From: Candidatus Pacearchaeota archaeon
GTDB lineage: Archaea; Nanobdellota; Nanobdellia; Pacearchaeales; GW2011-AR1
NCBI GenBank assembly: GCA_018304025.1
Contig: JAGVXA010000003.1
Location: 1 to 59,036 of the forward strand
DNA: 59,036 nt
Reading direction: 5' to 3'
Of this stretch, positions 41,048 through 49,805 are shown piece by piece. Position 1 is the first letter of the stretch. The number at the start of each line of letters is the position of its first letter. A model generated the notes under the pieces. The model did not search any database and was not told the origin of the DNA. It was given only the letters and a program-made list of their open reading frames with translations. Both the position numbers and the translations under genes were made by a program.

Positions 41048-41725
41048 TTATAGTTTTCTTAAAGCCAACAAAATTATTATTATAACAGTAAATATTGTAA
41101 ACGCGTAAATAATTCCTGTTCTGTTTTTTTCCTGCTTTGATGCAAATGGCTGGGAAGACTGCCCGGCTGGAGAGTTAAGGGTTATTTTTTCCGAAGCATC
41201 TGAAACAACTTGAAAATTTTTATTTTCTGATTGATTAATTTGCTCAGCAAGATGACTTGTTTTTTTGTCTCTGCCGGATTCTGCGATATCTTCAGAAATT
41301 TCTTCGGCTTGCTGCTTTTCTCCTACGCAATTATTTTCATCTTCTTTTGTTGACTCTATGAATAACCACCCGCCCTCGCATTTGTTCCAGGAAAAATCGT
41401 TGTTTTTGTCGTCTTTCAAAAGAATTGTTTCGTCGATTATTTCATCGCCCTTTTTTAAGATTACTTTTTCATCTGAATTGTCGAGCCATTGAGAATCAAA
41501 GCTTACGACTAAATAAGACGTGAATGAGCCGTTTAAGCTGCGCGTTTTTCCGTCGTTATTTTCTAAGAAATAGCTTTCTAAATTTACTTCTTGCTCTGAA
41601 TAGAGCTCTATCCATTCGTTTCCTGTATCGGCGCCAGGAGGATTTGGTTCTACTTCTGATAGTTCTAATGCTAAAATGTTCGGTAAAACGAAGATTAATA
41701 AAATTAATTTAGTAATTGATTTCAT
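41048..41725 (-). CDS. Secreted lamin-tail-domain protein with C-terminal anchor
   Basis: The ATG at 41725 starts a signal peptide (SITKLILLIFVLPNILA); the TTG start in the track is not needed. The domain EVEPNPPGADTGNEWIELYS and the following LESYFLENNDGKTRSLNG match the lamin-tail (LTD) pattern common in prokaryotic surface proteins. An acidic linker leads to a transmembrane helix (IIYAFTIFTVIIIILLAL). It overlaps the nuclease gene by 17 nt, and the two probably act together outside the cell. Confidence 0.8.
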   Translation of the reverse strand: MKSITKLILLIFVLPNILALELSEVEPNPPGADTGNEWIELYSEQEVNLESYFLENNDGKTRSLNGSFTSYLVVSFDSQWLDNSDEKVILKKGDEIIDETILLKDDKNNDFSWNKCEGGWLFIESTKEDENNCVGEKQQAEEISEDIAESGRDKKTSHLAEQINQSENKNFQVVSDASEKITLNSPAGQSSQPFASKQEKNRTGIIYAFTIFTVIIIILLALRKL

Positions 41726-42422
41726 AGTCAACTAGCCTTTGCTGAGAGTCGAGCAAATAAAATGTATTTTTGGCAGATGGGCTAGATTGCCAAAATAATG
41801 CTGTTTGGTTGTCTGTCCCATTTAAGAGATGGAGAGTTATTTGCCCGAGGGAAATGTCCTGGAAATTATATTTTTTTCTTCCTTCTTCTCTTAGAGTCCA
41901 ATTTTTTAAATTCAATTCCTTGCAATTGTTCTTTATTGAAATTGCTTTTTCTTTTATTTTCAAATTAAAACAGCTGTAATATCCGGAATGATTCCAAATT
42001 CCTTTTTCGTTATCTATCGCGAATTTTTCAGCTTCGATAAATTCGTCTGCGTCTGAATCCAAAAGATATTTTGTTGCAAAGCCTTGCTTGACGAGCTCCA
42101 GATTCAAATATTCCGGCGCGTAAACTTTTGCAAGCGTCCTCCCGTATTTATCTAATCCGTTTTTTTCGATGGTTGCTGTTTTATTTTCAAAATTTTTCAA
42201 GAAATTTTTTGCTTGTTCGTAGCCGTACTCATTTTTTTCCGGAGTGTTTATGTTTTTCAGCCTTATTGCTGTTTTGTCCTGCAACTCCAGAGTATCTCCG
42301 TCTATAACTCTTGAAATTATGACTTGTTGAGTTGAATCATTTGCTGATGAAAGAAGAAAAATGTTGCTGGCGATTAATCCGGTTATCAGAAAGGAAAGAA
42401 GGAACGCGTGTTTTTTATCCAT
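41709..42422 (-). CDS. Secreted SNase-like (thermonuclease family) nuclease
   Basis: A signal or anchor helix (AFLLSFLITGLIASNIFLLS) precedes the SNase fold: IISRVIDGDTLELQDKTAIR, LKNINTPEKNEYGYEQ and DKYGRTLAKVYAPEYLNLEL, which include the usual Asp and Arg active-site positions (D in VIDGDT, R in AIRL, R in YGRTL). After residue 150 a second beta segment resembles a lamin-tail domain (LNLKNWTLREEG, LLDSQQRLVDYEI). It may degrade extracellular nucleic acid for nucleotide uptake, which would suit a reduced-genome symbiont. Confidence 0.85.
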   Translation of the reverse strand: MDKKHAFLLSFLITGLIASNIFLLSSANDSTQQVIISRVIDGDTLELQDKTAIRLKNINTPEKNEYGYEQAKNFLKNFENKTATIEKNGLDKYGRTLAKVYAPEYLNLELVKQGFATKYLLDSDADEFIEAEKFAIDNEKGIWNHSGYYSCFNLKIKEKAISIKNNCKELNLKNWTLREEGRKKYNFQDISLGQITLHLLNGTDNQTALFWQSSPSAKNTFYLLDSQQRLVDYEINY

Positions 42423-42443
42423 TTTAATTTATTGATTCGGGAG

Positions 42444-42470
42444 TTAAATATTTAGCGAATAATTTATATA
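42444..42470. promoter_or_regulatory. Divergent promoter region: nuclease and thioredoxin reductase
   Basis: On the minus strand ATATTTAA (42444-42451) is 29 nt from the nuclease ATG. On the plus strand TTTATATA (42463-42470) is 29 nt from the thioredoxin reductase ATG. The two boxes are separate here. Confidence 0.55.
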
Positions 42471-42491
42471 ATAGGATTTTTTATCTGGGTT

Positions 42492-43433
42492 ATGGAAGAA
42501 TATGATTTTATTATTCTTGGGGCTGGCGTGACAGGGCTTTCGGCTGGAATGTACGGCGCGCGACTCGGAATGAAAACTTTGGTTTTGGGACATTCGTTTG
42601 GAAGCGAGATGCCTGTTGGCGGAACTATCACTACAACAAAAGTTATGGAAAACTGGCCCGGAGAAATCAGGATAAGCGGAAAAGAATTAGCTAACAAGAT
42701 AAAAGAGCACGCGTTGTCTTATGAATTAGTTACGATTAAAGAAGAAAAGGTTGAACGTGTTGAGAAAAGAGGAAAAGAATTTTTTGTTAGAACTTCTAAT
42801 GCAGAGTATTTGGGGAAAACAATTTTGTTTGCTACTGGAACAAAATGGAAAAAGTTGAAAGTTCCAGGAGGGGAAGAATTTGAAAACAGAGGGGTTTTCT
42901 ACTGCGCTTTATGTGATGCGCCGTTGTTTAGAAATAAAATTGTGGCTGTTATTGGCGGGGCTGATTCGGGAGCAAGGGGAGCGTTGCTATTAGCTGAATA
43001 CGCGAAAAAAGTTTACATTGTTGAAGTTTTGGACAGAATAATGGCTGAAAAAAGCAATCTGAAAAAATTAGAACAGAATAAAAAAATTGAAGTTATTACC
43101 GGGCGGAAAGTTGCAGAGATAATCGGAAAAAGTTTTGTTGAAAAAATCGTGCTTGACAAGGAGCATAGTGGAGAGAAGGAAATAAATGTTGATGGTGTTT
43201 TGGTTTCTATTGGGCGGACTGCCTTGTCTGAGCTGGCTAAAGAGCTGGGCGTTAAATTAAACAAGCAAGGGGAAATTTTAACAGACTACAAATCTTCTGA
43301 AACAAATATTCTGGGAGTTTACGCTGCAGGCGATGTTGTTGAGAAGAAATTGAAGCAAGCTATAACTGGGGCGGCGGAAGGATGCATTGCTGCGAGTTCT
43401 GCTTATGATTATTTGAAGATGAATTTTCAATAA
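42492..43433 (+). CDS. trxB: Thioredoxin reductase-like flavoprotein
   Basis: FAD-binding motif GAGVTGLSAGMYGARLG at the start, the redox pair in YCALCDAPLF (CXXC), a nucleotide-binding segment VIGGADSGARGALLLAEYAK and the C-terminal FAD motif GVYAAGDVVEKKLKQAITGA. 313 aa, normal. It would pass electrons from NAD(P)H to thioredoxin or a similar small protein, which is relevant to disulfide-rich export. The usual GXGXXA of the NADPH site appears as GGADSG. Confidence 0.93.
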   Translation: MEEYDFIILGAGVTGLSAGMYGARLGMKTLVLGHSFGSEMPVGGTITTTKVMENWPGEIRISGKELANKIKEHALSYELVTIKEEKVERVEKRGKEFFVRTSNAEYLGKTILFATGTKWKKLKVPGGEEFENRGVFYCALCDAPLFRNKIVAVIGGADSGARGALLLAEYAKKVYIVEVLDRIMAEKSNLKKLEQNKKIEVITGRKVAEIIGKSFVEKIVLDKEHSGEKEINVDGVLVSIGRTALSELAKELGVKLNKQGEILTDYKSSETNILGVYAAGDVVEKKLKQAITGAAEGCIAASSAYDYLKMNFQ

Positions 43434-43463
43434 GTTTTTAAATGGAAAGGGACATTTAATAAG

Positions 43464-43922
43464 ATGATTAAAAAGAGGAGAGCTTTGTCGCCAGTTATTG
43501 CAACTATACTTCTTGTTTCAATAGCGCTGGTTTTGGCTGTCATAATATTCTTGTGGGCCAGGTCGTTTATTGGAGAAGGATTGGAAAAAGAAGGGAGGGC
43601 AATAGATAAATCCTGCGAAGAGGTTGTGTTTAGTGCTGAAGCTTTTCCTGGAACATTAACTGTTGAGAATTTAGGAAATGTAGCTATTTATGGCGTTGAG
43701 ATTAAACGTGTTGATAACCAGCTCGGCACAGAAATAAGCCAAGCGGAACAGTTCAAGAGTTCAATTACAATTGGAGCAACAGGAAATGTTGAGTTGCCTT
43801 TAGAAATAGGCGCGAGAGATACAATAATGGTTATTCCTGTTTTGCTTGGCGAAAAAGGAAGCCAGACAGGAACGCATAAATGCGACGACGATTATGGTGT
43901 AGAAATTACTGTGGGAGATTAA
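43464..43922 (+). CDS. Type IV pilin-like protein 1
   Basis: Archaeal pilin N-terminal type (Pilin_N): KKRRALSPVIATILLVSIAL followed by the hydrophobic core. The usual Gly before the cleavage site is Ala here (RRA-LSPV), which is uncommon. The rest is a beta-rich pilin head. A TTTTTAAA box lies 29 nt upstream. The gene starts the pilus cluster and is linked to the second pilin by one base. Confidence 0.85.
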   Translation: MIKKRRALSPVIATILLVSIALVLAVIIFLWARSFIGEGLEKEGRAIDKSCEEVVFSAEAFPGTLTVENLGNVAIYGVEIKRVDNQLGTEISQAEQFKSSITIGATGNVELPLEIGARDTIMVIPVLLGEKGSQTGTHKCDDDYGVEITVGD

Positions 43923-43923
43923 A

Positions 43924-44517
43924 ATGGGCGACAAAAAAGGAGGTGAGTACACAACCTGCGCTTTCCGTTTAGTAAAACGGAAAAAGGGAATTTCTTCTGT
44001 TATTGCAACAGTGGGATTACTACTGTTAACAGTTGTGGTTGTAGCTGTATTGATTGTGTTTGTTGTTCCTTTTGTCCGAGATAATCTTAATGAAAGCACT
44101 TCGTGCTTGGATTACTCAGAATATTTTAGTTTTAATGAGAAATTTGATAAGTTTAATTGCTACGAGCTTAAGCCTGGAAATTCAAATCAGAAGCTGTATA
44201 AACTTTCTGTCGGCGCTAAAACTGCTGAGGAATTGATTGGAGAACAAATTAAGGGATTTAAATTGGTTTTTTATGGCGACGATGCTTCGATTACTAAAGA
44301 CGTATCTTTGGGAGATTCTGCTTCAAAACTTGGAGGGGGAGTGTACATGACATATAACGAGGAAGAACCAATAAAAATTCCAAAACCAGGGGAAACAATA
44401 ACTTATGTTTATGTCACTGACAAAGCATTTAGCAAGGCAGAGATTTATGTTAAATTAAAATCTGGAAAAGATTGTTCTGACACGAGTGATTTCATAGCGC
44501 TGGGAGTGTGCAACTAA
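43924..44517 (+). CDS. Type IV pilin-like protein 2
   Basis: The prepilin signal is KRKKGISSVIATVGLLLLTV, with the normal Gly before the cleavage site, preceded by about 20 extra residues (GDKKGGEYTTCAFRLV) that are encoded by a conserved box-hairpin element rather than by pilin-family sequence. The head domain has Cys residues and a beta pattern. It follows pilin 1 after one base and its stop overlaps the next start by one base. Confidence 0.85.
   Translation: MGDKKGGEYTTCAFRLVKRKKGISSVIATVGLLLLTVVVVAVLIVFVVPFVRDNLNESTSCLDYSEYFSFNEKFDKFNCYELKPGNSNQKLYKLSVGAKTAEELIGEQIKGFKLVFYGDDASITKDVSLGDSASKLGGGVYMTYNEEEPIKIPKPGETITYVYVTDKAFSKAEIYVKLKSGKDCSDTSDFIALGVCN
43941..43983 (+). repeat. Box-hairpin element, copy 1
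   Basis: AGGT, then the box GAGTACACAACCTGCG (43945-43960), one base, and a 9-bp hairpin TTTCCGTTT/AAACGGAAA with loop AGTA (43962-43983). AGGT can also pair with ACCT across the box. It lies inside the 5' end of the pilin 2 coding region. Copy 2 is at 51106. Confidence 0.65.
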
Positions 44518-45068
44518 TGAAAAAATCCGGACAAATTTGGATTGAAACTGTTTTGTATACTTTAATCGGATTAGCTTTGATTGGCATAAGCCTTGCAATT
44601 ATCACGCCAAGAATAAATGCTGCGCGAGATAAACTTCTTGTTGAACAAACGATTGAGTCTTTAGGAATTTTAGACGGCAAAATTGACGAAGTTGCGAGAA
44701 ATGGGCATGGAAACAAAAGAGTTGTGGAAGAATTTATTATGAAAAAAGGAGAGATGTATATTAATACTAATGAGAATAAAATCATTTTTAATCTGACTGG
44801 TTTAAGCAAGCCTTATTCTGAGCCGGGAGCATCTATAAACAAAAGCAGAGTAGAAATTATTTCCTGGAATACTAAAAAAGGAGCTGTTGCTTCCTTAACT
44901 CTTAATTATAAAAATATTGTAATAATTGATACAGAAGACAGCGGCGCAAATGAAATTAAAAAATTTAATGCCGCTGCAACACCGTATAGATTCAGTATTG
45001 AGAATATGGGTAAAAACCCTCCAGATACGCTAGAGAGAATAAGAATTGAAGAAACCTCTGGAAGATAG
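44517..45068 (+). CDS. Pilin-like protein 3
   Basis: The ATG at 44517 overlaps the preceding stop; the track start nine bases upstream is not needed. Prepilin-like N-terminus KKSGQIWIETVLYTLIGLAL, with Gly-Gln at the expected cleavage site and Glu at +5, typical of class III signal peptides. A beta-rich head follows (KIIFNLTGLSKPYSEPGASI). It is the last gene before the assembly ATPase promoter and may be a minor pilin. Confidence 0.85.
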   Translation: MKKSGQIWIETVLYTLIGLALIGISLAIITPRINAARDKLLVEQTIESLGILDGKIDEVARNGHGNKRVVEEFIMKKGEMYINTNENKIIFNLTGLSKPYSEPGASINKSRVEIISWNTKKGAVASLTLNYKNIVIIDTEDSGANEIKKFNAAATPYRFSIENMGKNPPDTLERIRIEETSGR

Positions 45069-45069
45069 T

Positions 45070-45077
45070 TTTAAATA
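45070..45077 (+). promoter_or_regulatory. TATA-like box of the pilus ATPase
   Basis: TTTAAATA exactly 29 nt before the ATG at 45099. Confidence 0.6.
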
Positions 45078-45098
45078 AATAATCTGTTTGAGAAACAC

Positions 45099-46619
45099 AT
45101 GGTAACGCGAATTAATTTGAGTCCTACAATCCCTGCATTGCCGAGAAATACTGACAAAAAAAAGGTGGATGTTCGATATATGCTGATTCCCCCGTATGCT
45201 TCTGCTCATATCTACTGGGACGACAAACTGAAAGAAGTTATTTATGATTTGGAAGAACCAATTTTAGACGACTATGAATGGATAACGCTTCAAAAGATTG
45301 AAGACGCGATGCTTGAATTGATAAATGTTAATGTTGCGATAGAAAAAACTTTAGAGGCGACTTCGGATTATATAGACAGAACTGCAAGATTATTAATTGA
45401 CGAGCTGAATATCAAGATCAGCGCGGAAAGTTATGACAAGATATTTTATTTTTTGTTCAGAGATTTTATCGGATTGAATGAGATTGATCCTTTGCTCAGG
45501 GATTATTTTATAGAAGATATAGAATGCAATGGCGTCGAAACGCCGGTTTATCTCGTGCACAGAGTTTACAGAAATTTGAAAACGAATATTGTTTATCAAG
45601 ACATGGACAAACTTGCAAGTTTTATTGAAAAGCTGGCCCAGAGAACTGGGAGATATGTTTCTTACGCGCAGCCGCTTCTTGACGGGACGCTGCCTGACGG
45701 ATCGAGAGTCAATGCTACCTACACAAAAGATATTAGTTCGAGGGGGCCCACATTTACAATCAGAAAATTTACAAAAATTCCGTGGACGCCGGTTCAATTA
45801 ATAGCTATGAATACTTTAAGTCCGGAGATGCTTGCTTACTTTTGGATACTTCTGGAAAACAAATCGAACATCCTGATTGCTGGCGGAACTGCTTCTGGAA
45901 AAACGACTTTGTTAAATGCTTTGGCTTTTTTTATTCCTCCGGAAGCAAGAGTTGTTTCTATCGAGGACACGAGAGAAATTAATTTGCCGAGGGAAAACTG
46001 GCTGCCTTCTGTTGCAAGAACTTCGATTGGAGTTGGAAAAGTTGGAGAGATTGACTTATTCGAAATTTTGAAAAGTTCTTTCAGACAGAATCCGGATTAT
46101 TTGATAGTTGGAGAAGTAAGGGGAAAAGAAGCGTTTGTCTTGTTTCAGGGGATGGCTTCAGGACATAGCTCGATAAGCACGATACACGCTGATTCAGTAG
46201 ACACATTGGTCAGAAGACTTGAAACTCCGCCGATTAGTCTGTCTCCTACATTAATTAATTCGCTGGATTGCGTTGCTGTAATTGCTCATGCTGTTGCAAA
46301 AAAACAGGAGACTAGAAAAGTCAGAGAAATTGTAGAAATTGTTAATGTTGACAAGAGCGGAACCACTTTGGTAAATACGCCATTTAAATGGGACCCGAGC
46401 AAAGATATTTTTTACTACAAAAGGCAAAGCAAGGTTTTTGAAAAAATTTCTATGAGGACTGGAAAAAGCATAGAGGAGCTGCAACAAGATATGATATCTC
46501 GGTCGAAATTGCTGTATTCTTTATATAAAAAGAAAATTTTTGATTTTGACGAGGTTGGAAGAATTGTAAATGAATATCACAAGAATCCTGCGGAGATTTT
46601 GCGGAAATACCTGCTATGA
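45099..46619 (+). CDS. Pilus assembly/secretion ATPase (TadA/VirB11/archaellar FlaI-like)
   Basis: Powers assembly of type IV pilus-like fibres at the membrane. Walker A is GGTASGKTTLLNALAFF, the Asp box VVSIEDTREINLPRENWLPS, Walker B region PDYLIVGEVRGKEAFVLFQG and the His box SISTIHADSVDTLVRRLE. The N-terminal domain contains the conserved QPLLDGTLPDGSRVNATY. 506 aa, typical for archaeal members. It has its own leaderless promoter and is followed by the small gene and the membrane platform genes. Confidence 0.94.
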   Translation: MVTRINLSPTIPALPRNTDKKKVDVRYMLIPPYASAHIYWDDKLKEVIYDLEEPILDDYEWITLQKIEDAMLELINVNVAIEKTLEATSDYIDRTARLLIDELNIKISAESYDKIFYFLFRDFIGLNEIDPLLRDYFIEDIECNGVETPVYLVHRVYRNLKTNIVYQDMDKLASFIEKLAQRTGRYVSYAQPLLDGTLPDGSRVNATYTKDISSRGPTFTIRKFTKIPWTPVQLIAMNTLSPEMLAYFWILLENKSNILIAGGTASGKTTLLNALAFFIPPEARVVSIEDTREINLPRENWLPSVARTSIGVGKVGEIDLFEILKSSFRQNPDYLIVGEVRGKEAFVLFQGMASGHSSISTIHADSVDTLVRRLETPPISLSPTLINSLDCVAVIAHAVAKKQETRKVREIVEIVNVDKSGTTLVNTPFKWDPSKDIFYYKRQSKVFEKISMRTGKSIEELQQDMISRSKLLYSLYKKKIFDFDEVGRIVNEYHKNPAEILRKYLL

Positions 46620-46661
46620 TTAAGTTGAAAAGTATTTAAATCTGATTTTGTTTCTAACGAA

Positions 46662-46826
46662 ATGATTAAAAAAGAGAACATAACGAATTTAGCCCAGCTT
46701 CTTACTGGAATGAAAGACGTTATTCTAAAAATGGAAAAAGCCGAGGCGAAAAAAGATACTGAACAATTAATTCTTGGAAAAAAACAAATATTGGATTTTC
46801 AAAGAGAAATTGACAAACTCCTATGA
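46662..46826 (+). CDS. 54-aa helical protein between ATPase and platform genes
   Basis: Missing from the ORF track because of size. The ATG has a TATTTAAA box 29 nt upstream, and the stop overlaps the TadC-like gene start (ATGA), so translational coupling is evident. The protein is a charged helix (NLAQLLTGMKDVILKMEKAE, QILDFQREIDKLL) and may pair with the coiled-coil N-terminus of the platform protein. No family assignment was possible. Confidence 0.65.
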   Translation: MIKKENITNLAQLLTGMKDVILKMEKAEAKKDTEQLILGKKQILDFQREIDKLL

Positions 46827-48139
46827 TAGAAGAATTAAAAAAGAATGTTGAAACTGAAATTGAAATTCTCCGCGAGGTTTCGCTCAACCTGAACAAAATA
46901 GATTATTATTCGACGGCGGTTGAACAAAGACTTTTAATCGGCTCTGTCAATGCGTTGAGCAATGCTATTAAAATAATAAATGACTCTATTCCAAGCTTGA
47001 CAAAAGAAATCGTTTCTGAGAAAAAATTGCCTGTTGCTTTTGAAAAATCAAGAGAAGAAAAAGTATTTGAAAATGTTAATTTCCGAGGAATTCGGTCTAA
47101 TATTGATGTTGTAATAAGAAGAGCAGAAAGAGAAAAACTTTTCAAAGAACTAAGCATAAATGAAGAGTTTATCAGAAAACTGAAAAGAAGAAGAAAGGAA
47201 TACGCTGGAGAAAAATACGCGGAATTCAAGGCGGCCCGAGGATATTTGAAATTATCGAACAGATTCTTTCTGGATACTTCGATTAGACTAATAAGGAGAG
47301 GATATTTCAAAAATTTATTAGTTCAGATAAAAAAATCAAATATTGACATTTTATTCGAGGCGTATATTGCAATGATTTTGTTTTCTGTTCTGCTGAGTGT
47401 TTTCCTCGGAATTTTCCTTACTGTTCTTCTTGTTTTGTTTAAAGTTAGTTTTGTTTTTCCGTTTATCAGTTTTTTTGACGGGAATTATCTGCTAAGGCTT
47501 GCTAAAGTAAGCTGGCTGATTTTTGCTGTTCCATTAGGAACGTTTTTGCTGCTGTACTTTTATCCGTCGAGCGAGCAAAAATCTTTGGAGAAAAAGATAA
47601 ACCAGGAATTGCCTTTTGCAGTTATTCATATGAATGCGGTTTCAGGCTCTGGAATTGAACCGAGTGAAATTTTTAAGATAATTGCTCTCAATAAAGAGTA
47701 TCCTTATCTGAGAAAAGAAATAAGAAAAGTTTTGAATCAGATTAACTTGTATGGCTATGATTTGGTAACTGCGCTGAATAATGCTTCAAAAAGCGCGCCA
47801 AGCAAGAAATTAGCTGAGTTGTTTTCAGGACTTTCCACCACGATTACTTCTGGCGCGAAATTATCTGAATTTTTTGAGAAAAGGGCGGAAAGTCTTTTGA
47901 TTAGCTACAGACTGGAAAGAGAAAAATACACGCAACTTGCTGAAACATTTATGGATATTTATATCAGTGTTGTGATTGCAGCACCGATGATACTTTTGCT
48001 CCTTTTAATCATGCTTTCGATAACTGGGGCTGGAGCAACTTTTACGCCCTGGCAAATAAGTTTTTTGATTGTTGGAGGAGTAGCATTATTAAATGTTGTT
48101 TTCCTTTGGTTTTTACAGATAAAACAACCGACATATTAA
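46823..48139 (+). CDS. TadC-like pilus platform membrane protein 1
   Basis: A cytosolic, coiled-coil-like N-terminus of about 170 residues (ELKKNVETEIEILREVSLNL, KRRRKEYAGEKYAEFKAARG) precedes a T2SSF-type domain. Helices: ILFEAYIAMILFSVLLSVFL, WLIFAVPLGTFLLLYFY, IYISVVIAAPMILLLLLIML and ISFLIVGGVALLNVVFLWFL, with the soluble loop LPFAVIHMNAVSGSGIEPSE. It would form the inner platform for pilin polymerisation with the next gene product, to which it is linked by one base. Confidence 0.88.
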   Translation: MIEELKKNVETEIEILREVSLNLNKIDYYSTAVEQRLLIGSVNALSNAIKIINDSIPSLTKEIVSEKKLPVAFEKSREEKVFENVNFRGIRSNIDVVIRRAEREKLFKELSINEEFIRKLKRRRKEYAGEKYAEFKAARGYLKLSNRFFLDTSIRLIRRGYFKNLLVQIKKSNIDILFEAYIAMILFSVLLSVFLGIFLTVLLVLFKVSFVFPFISFFDGNYLLRLAKVSWLIFAVPLGTFLLLYFYPSSEQKSLEKKINQELPFAVIHMNAVSGSGIEPSEIFKIIALNKEYPYLRKEIRKVLNQINLYGYDLVTALNNASKSAPSKKLAELFSGLSTTITSGAKLSEFFEKRAESLLISYRLEREKYTQLAETFMDIYISVVIAAPMILLLLLIMLSITGAGATFTPWQISFLIVGGVALLNVVFLWFLQIKQPTY

Positions 48140-48140
48140 A

Positions 48141-49016
48141 ATGAAACTTCAAAAAATGCACTGGATTGGAATTGCGGCTGCGGCAGTAATCCTCGTGTTC
48201 GATATTATTTTTTTCCGCAGTGATGAAAGGATGCTGTTTTTTTTGGGAGGAATTGCGTTTAGCATTGCTGGCTTGCCTTTTATTATAGGACTTGTGATGG
48301 AAGGAAGAACAGAGCAGGGAGTTAATGAAATGTTCTTGGAGTTTGCGAGAAATTTGGCTGAAAGCGTCGGTGCAGGAACTCCTGTAAGCAAAAGTATTGT
48401 CAATATGAAAAACAAAAATTACGGGCTGCTGAGTTCGTATGTTGTAAAGCTATCCAATCAGATAGAGCTCGGAATACCTGTTAATTCTGCGTTCCGCACT
48501 TTTGCCGATGACATTGGAAGTCCTGTTATTCAAAGAGCTGTTTCTTTGATGGGCGAGGCTGAAAGAGCTGGCGGAGAGATTGATTATATTTTAGAGTCTA
48601 CTGCAAAATCTATCGCTGAAGTTGAAAAGCTGAAGAAAGAAAGAAAGGCTGCGATTTACAATCTTGTTGTGCAAGGGTATATTGTCTTTTTTATTTTTCT
48701 AGGGATTATTCTAGTTATGGAATATAAAATAGTTCCAATGACTTCGTCTGTTGGCGGGCTTTCTACAGGAGGTGGTTTTGATATTAATAAAATTAGCGAG
48801 GGAGCAGGAGTTGCCGGGGAAGGATTAACACCAGAACAATTTACAAGGCCTTTTCTTTATTTGCTTTTGGCGCAGGGCTTGTTTGCTGGACTGACTATCG
48901 GCAAGCTGACAGAAGGTTCTATTAAGAAAGGAATTAAACATTCTTTTGTTCTGATGATTAGTTCGTTTTTGGTTTCAACGGGAGCGAGATTGTTTTTGGT
49001 TCCGGCTGCTGCTTAA
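48141..49016 (+). CDS. TadC-like pilus platform membrane protein 2
   Basis: Two N-terminal helices (WIGIAAAAVILVFDIIFF, FFLGGIAFSIAGLPFIIGLV), the T2SSF loop (MFLEFARNLAESVGAGTPVS, RAVSLMGEAERAGGEIDYIL) and C-terminal helices (VVQGYIVFFIFLGIILVMEY, FLYLLLAQGLFAGLTIG). 291 aa. Its 3' end overlaps the convergent methyltransferase gene by 59 bp. Confidence 0.88.
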   Translation: MKLQKMHWIGIAAAAVILVFDIIFFRSDERMLFFLGGIAFSIAGLPFIIGLVMEGRTEQGVNEMFLEFARNLAESVGAGTPVSKSIVNMKNKNYGLLSSYVVKLSNQIELGIPVNSAFRTFADDIGSPVIQRAVSLMGEAERAGGEIDYILESTAKSIAEVEKLKKERKAAIYNLVVQGYIVFFIFLGIILVMEYKIVPMTSSVGGLSTGGGFDINKISEGAGVAGEGLTPEQFTRPFLYLLLAQGLFAGLTIGKLTEGSIKKGIKHSFVLMISSFLVSTGARLFLVPAAA

Positions 49017-49755
49017 TTAAATAAAAAATTTCGTTTTCTGAATTTATAATTCTGTATTCTAAATTAATCCTCTTCAAAAGATGCTCAAACCAGTATCTTC
49101 TTGGCTGGTTCATTTTTTTATTGGAAAGAGTTTTTGTTGAAAAACTTGCCAAAATGTACTTTGACTTAATTGATTTTAAGATTCTTTCTGCGGCTCTTTT
49201 TTCTATTGTGTCGAGGATTTTAAACAAGAGGCAAATATCTGCTTTGGGGAAAGAAAGATTTATTTTGAGAAGATTGTATGGAAAAACTTTTCCCCTGATA
49301 TCGTTCTTCCGGAAGAATTTTTTGATTAAATCAATTTCGTCTTGCTTTATATCTACGGCGTAATAAATTATTTTTTTATTTGCCAGCGCTATCGGATTGA
49401 TACCGCAACCGATGTCTAGAACGGATTTTATTTTTAACTGAGTTAAAAGTTTTTTTAGTTCGGGATAGAAATTCAAGCGTTCTGCTGTAGAGGTGTGTGT
49501 TTTTAGCAATTCATTGAGCTTATCTCGTTCTAATAATTCCTGCCTATTTTTCTGTTTTTTTTGGAATTGCCCTGCGTAATTTCTTAACTTGGAGCGAATT
49601 TCTTTGATTATTATTTTGGCTTGCTTTGGAGAAAGATTTTCTGAAGAAATTTTATTTTTGTTCAGATAGGACTCAAGAATTTCTTTTACTATCTCTTTTG
49701 AGATGCCGGAGAGTTCTTTTTTTTTGAGAATCTGCAATATTAACTGATTGTTCAT
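48958..49755 (-). CDS. 16S rRNA m7G1405-type methyltransferase-like protein (FmrO family)
   Basis: Resembles the family that includes ArmA/Rmt/Sgm: HTSTAERLNFYPELKKLL, the SAM motif VLDIGCGINPIAL, YYAVDIKQDEIDLI, ADICLLFKILDTIE, ILASFSTKTLSNKKM and ENEIFYLIKQ, in the family order. The first 70 residues are a basic helical domain (KEIRSKLRNYAGQFQKKQKN), which in this family helps 30S binding. SAM-dependent methylation of 16S rRNA is inferred; whether this protects from drugs or is a native modification cannot be told. It lies on the opposite strand within the pilus cluster. Confidence 0.82.
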   Translation of the reverse strand: MNNQLILQILKKKELSGISKEIVKEILESYLNKNKISSENLSPKQAKIIIKEIRSKLRNYAGQFQKKQKNRQELLERDKLNELLKTHTSTAERLNFYPELKKLLTQLKIKSVLDIGCGINPIALANKKIIYYAVDIKQDEIDLIKKFFRKNDIRGKVFPYNLLKINLSFPKADICLLFKILDTIEKRAAERILKSIKSKYILASFSTKTLSNKKMNQPRRYWFEHLLKRINLEYRIINSENEIFYLIKQQPEPKTISLPLKPKTN

Positions 49756-49805
49756 TTTATGTAGAGATTAGAATAATTTATAAAAACTACTAATCTTTTG
49801 ATGTT

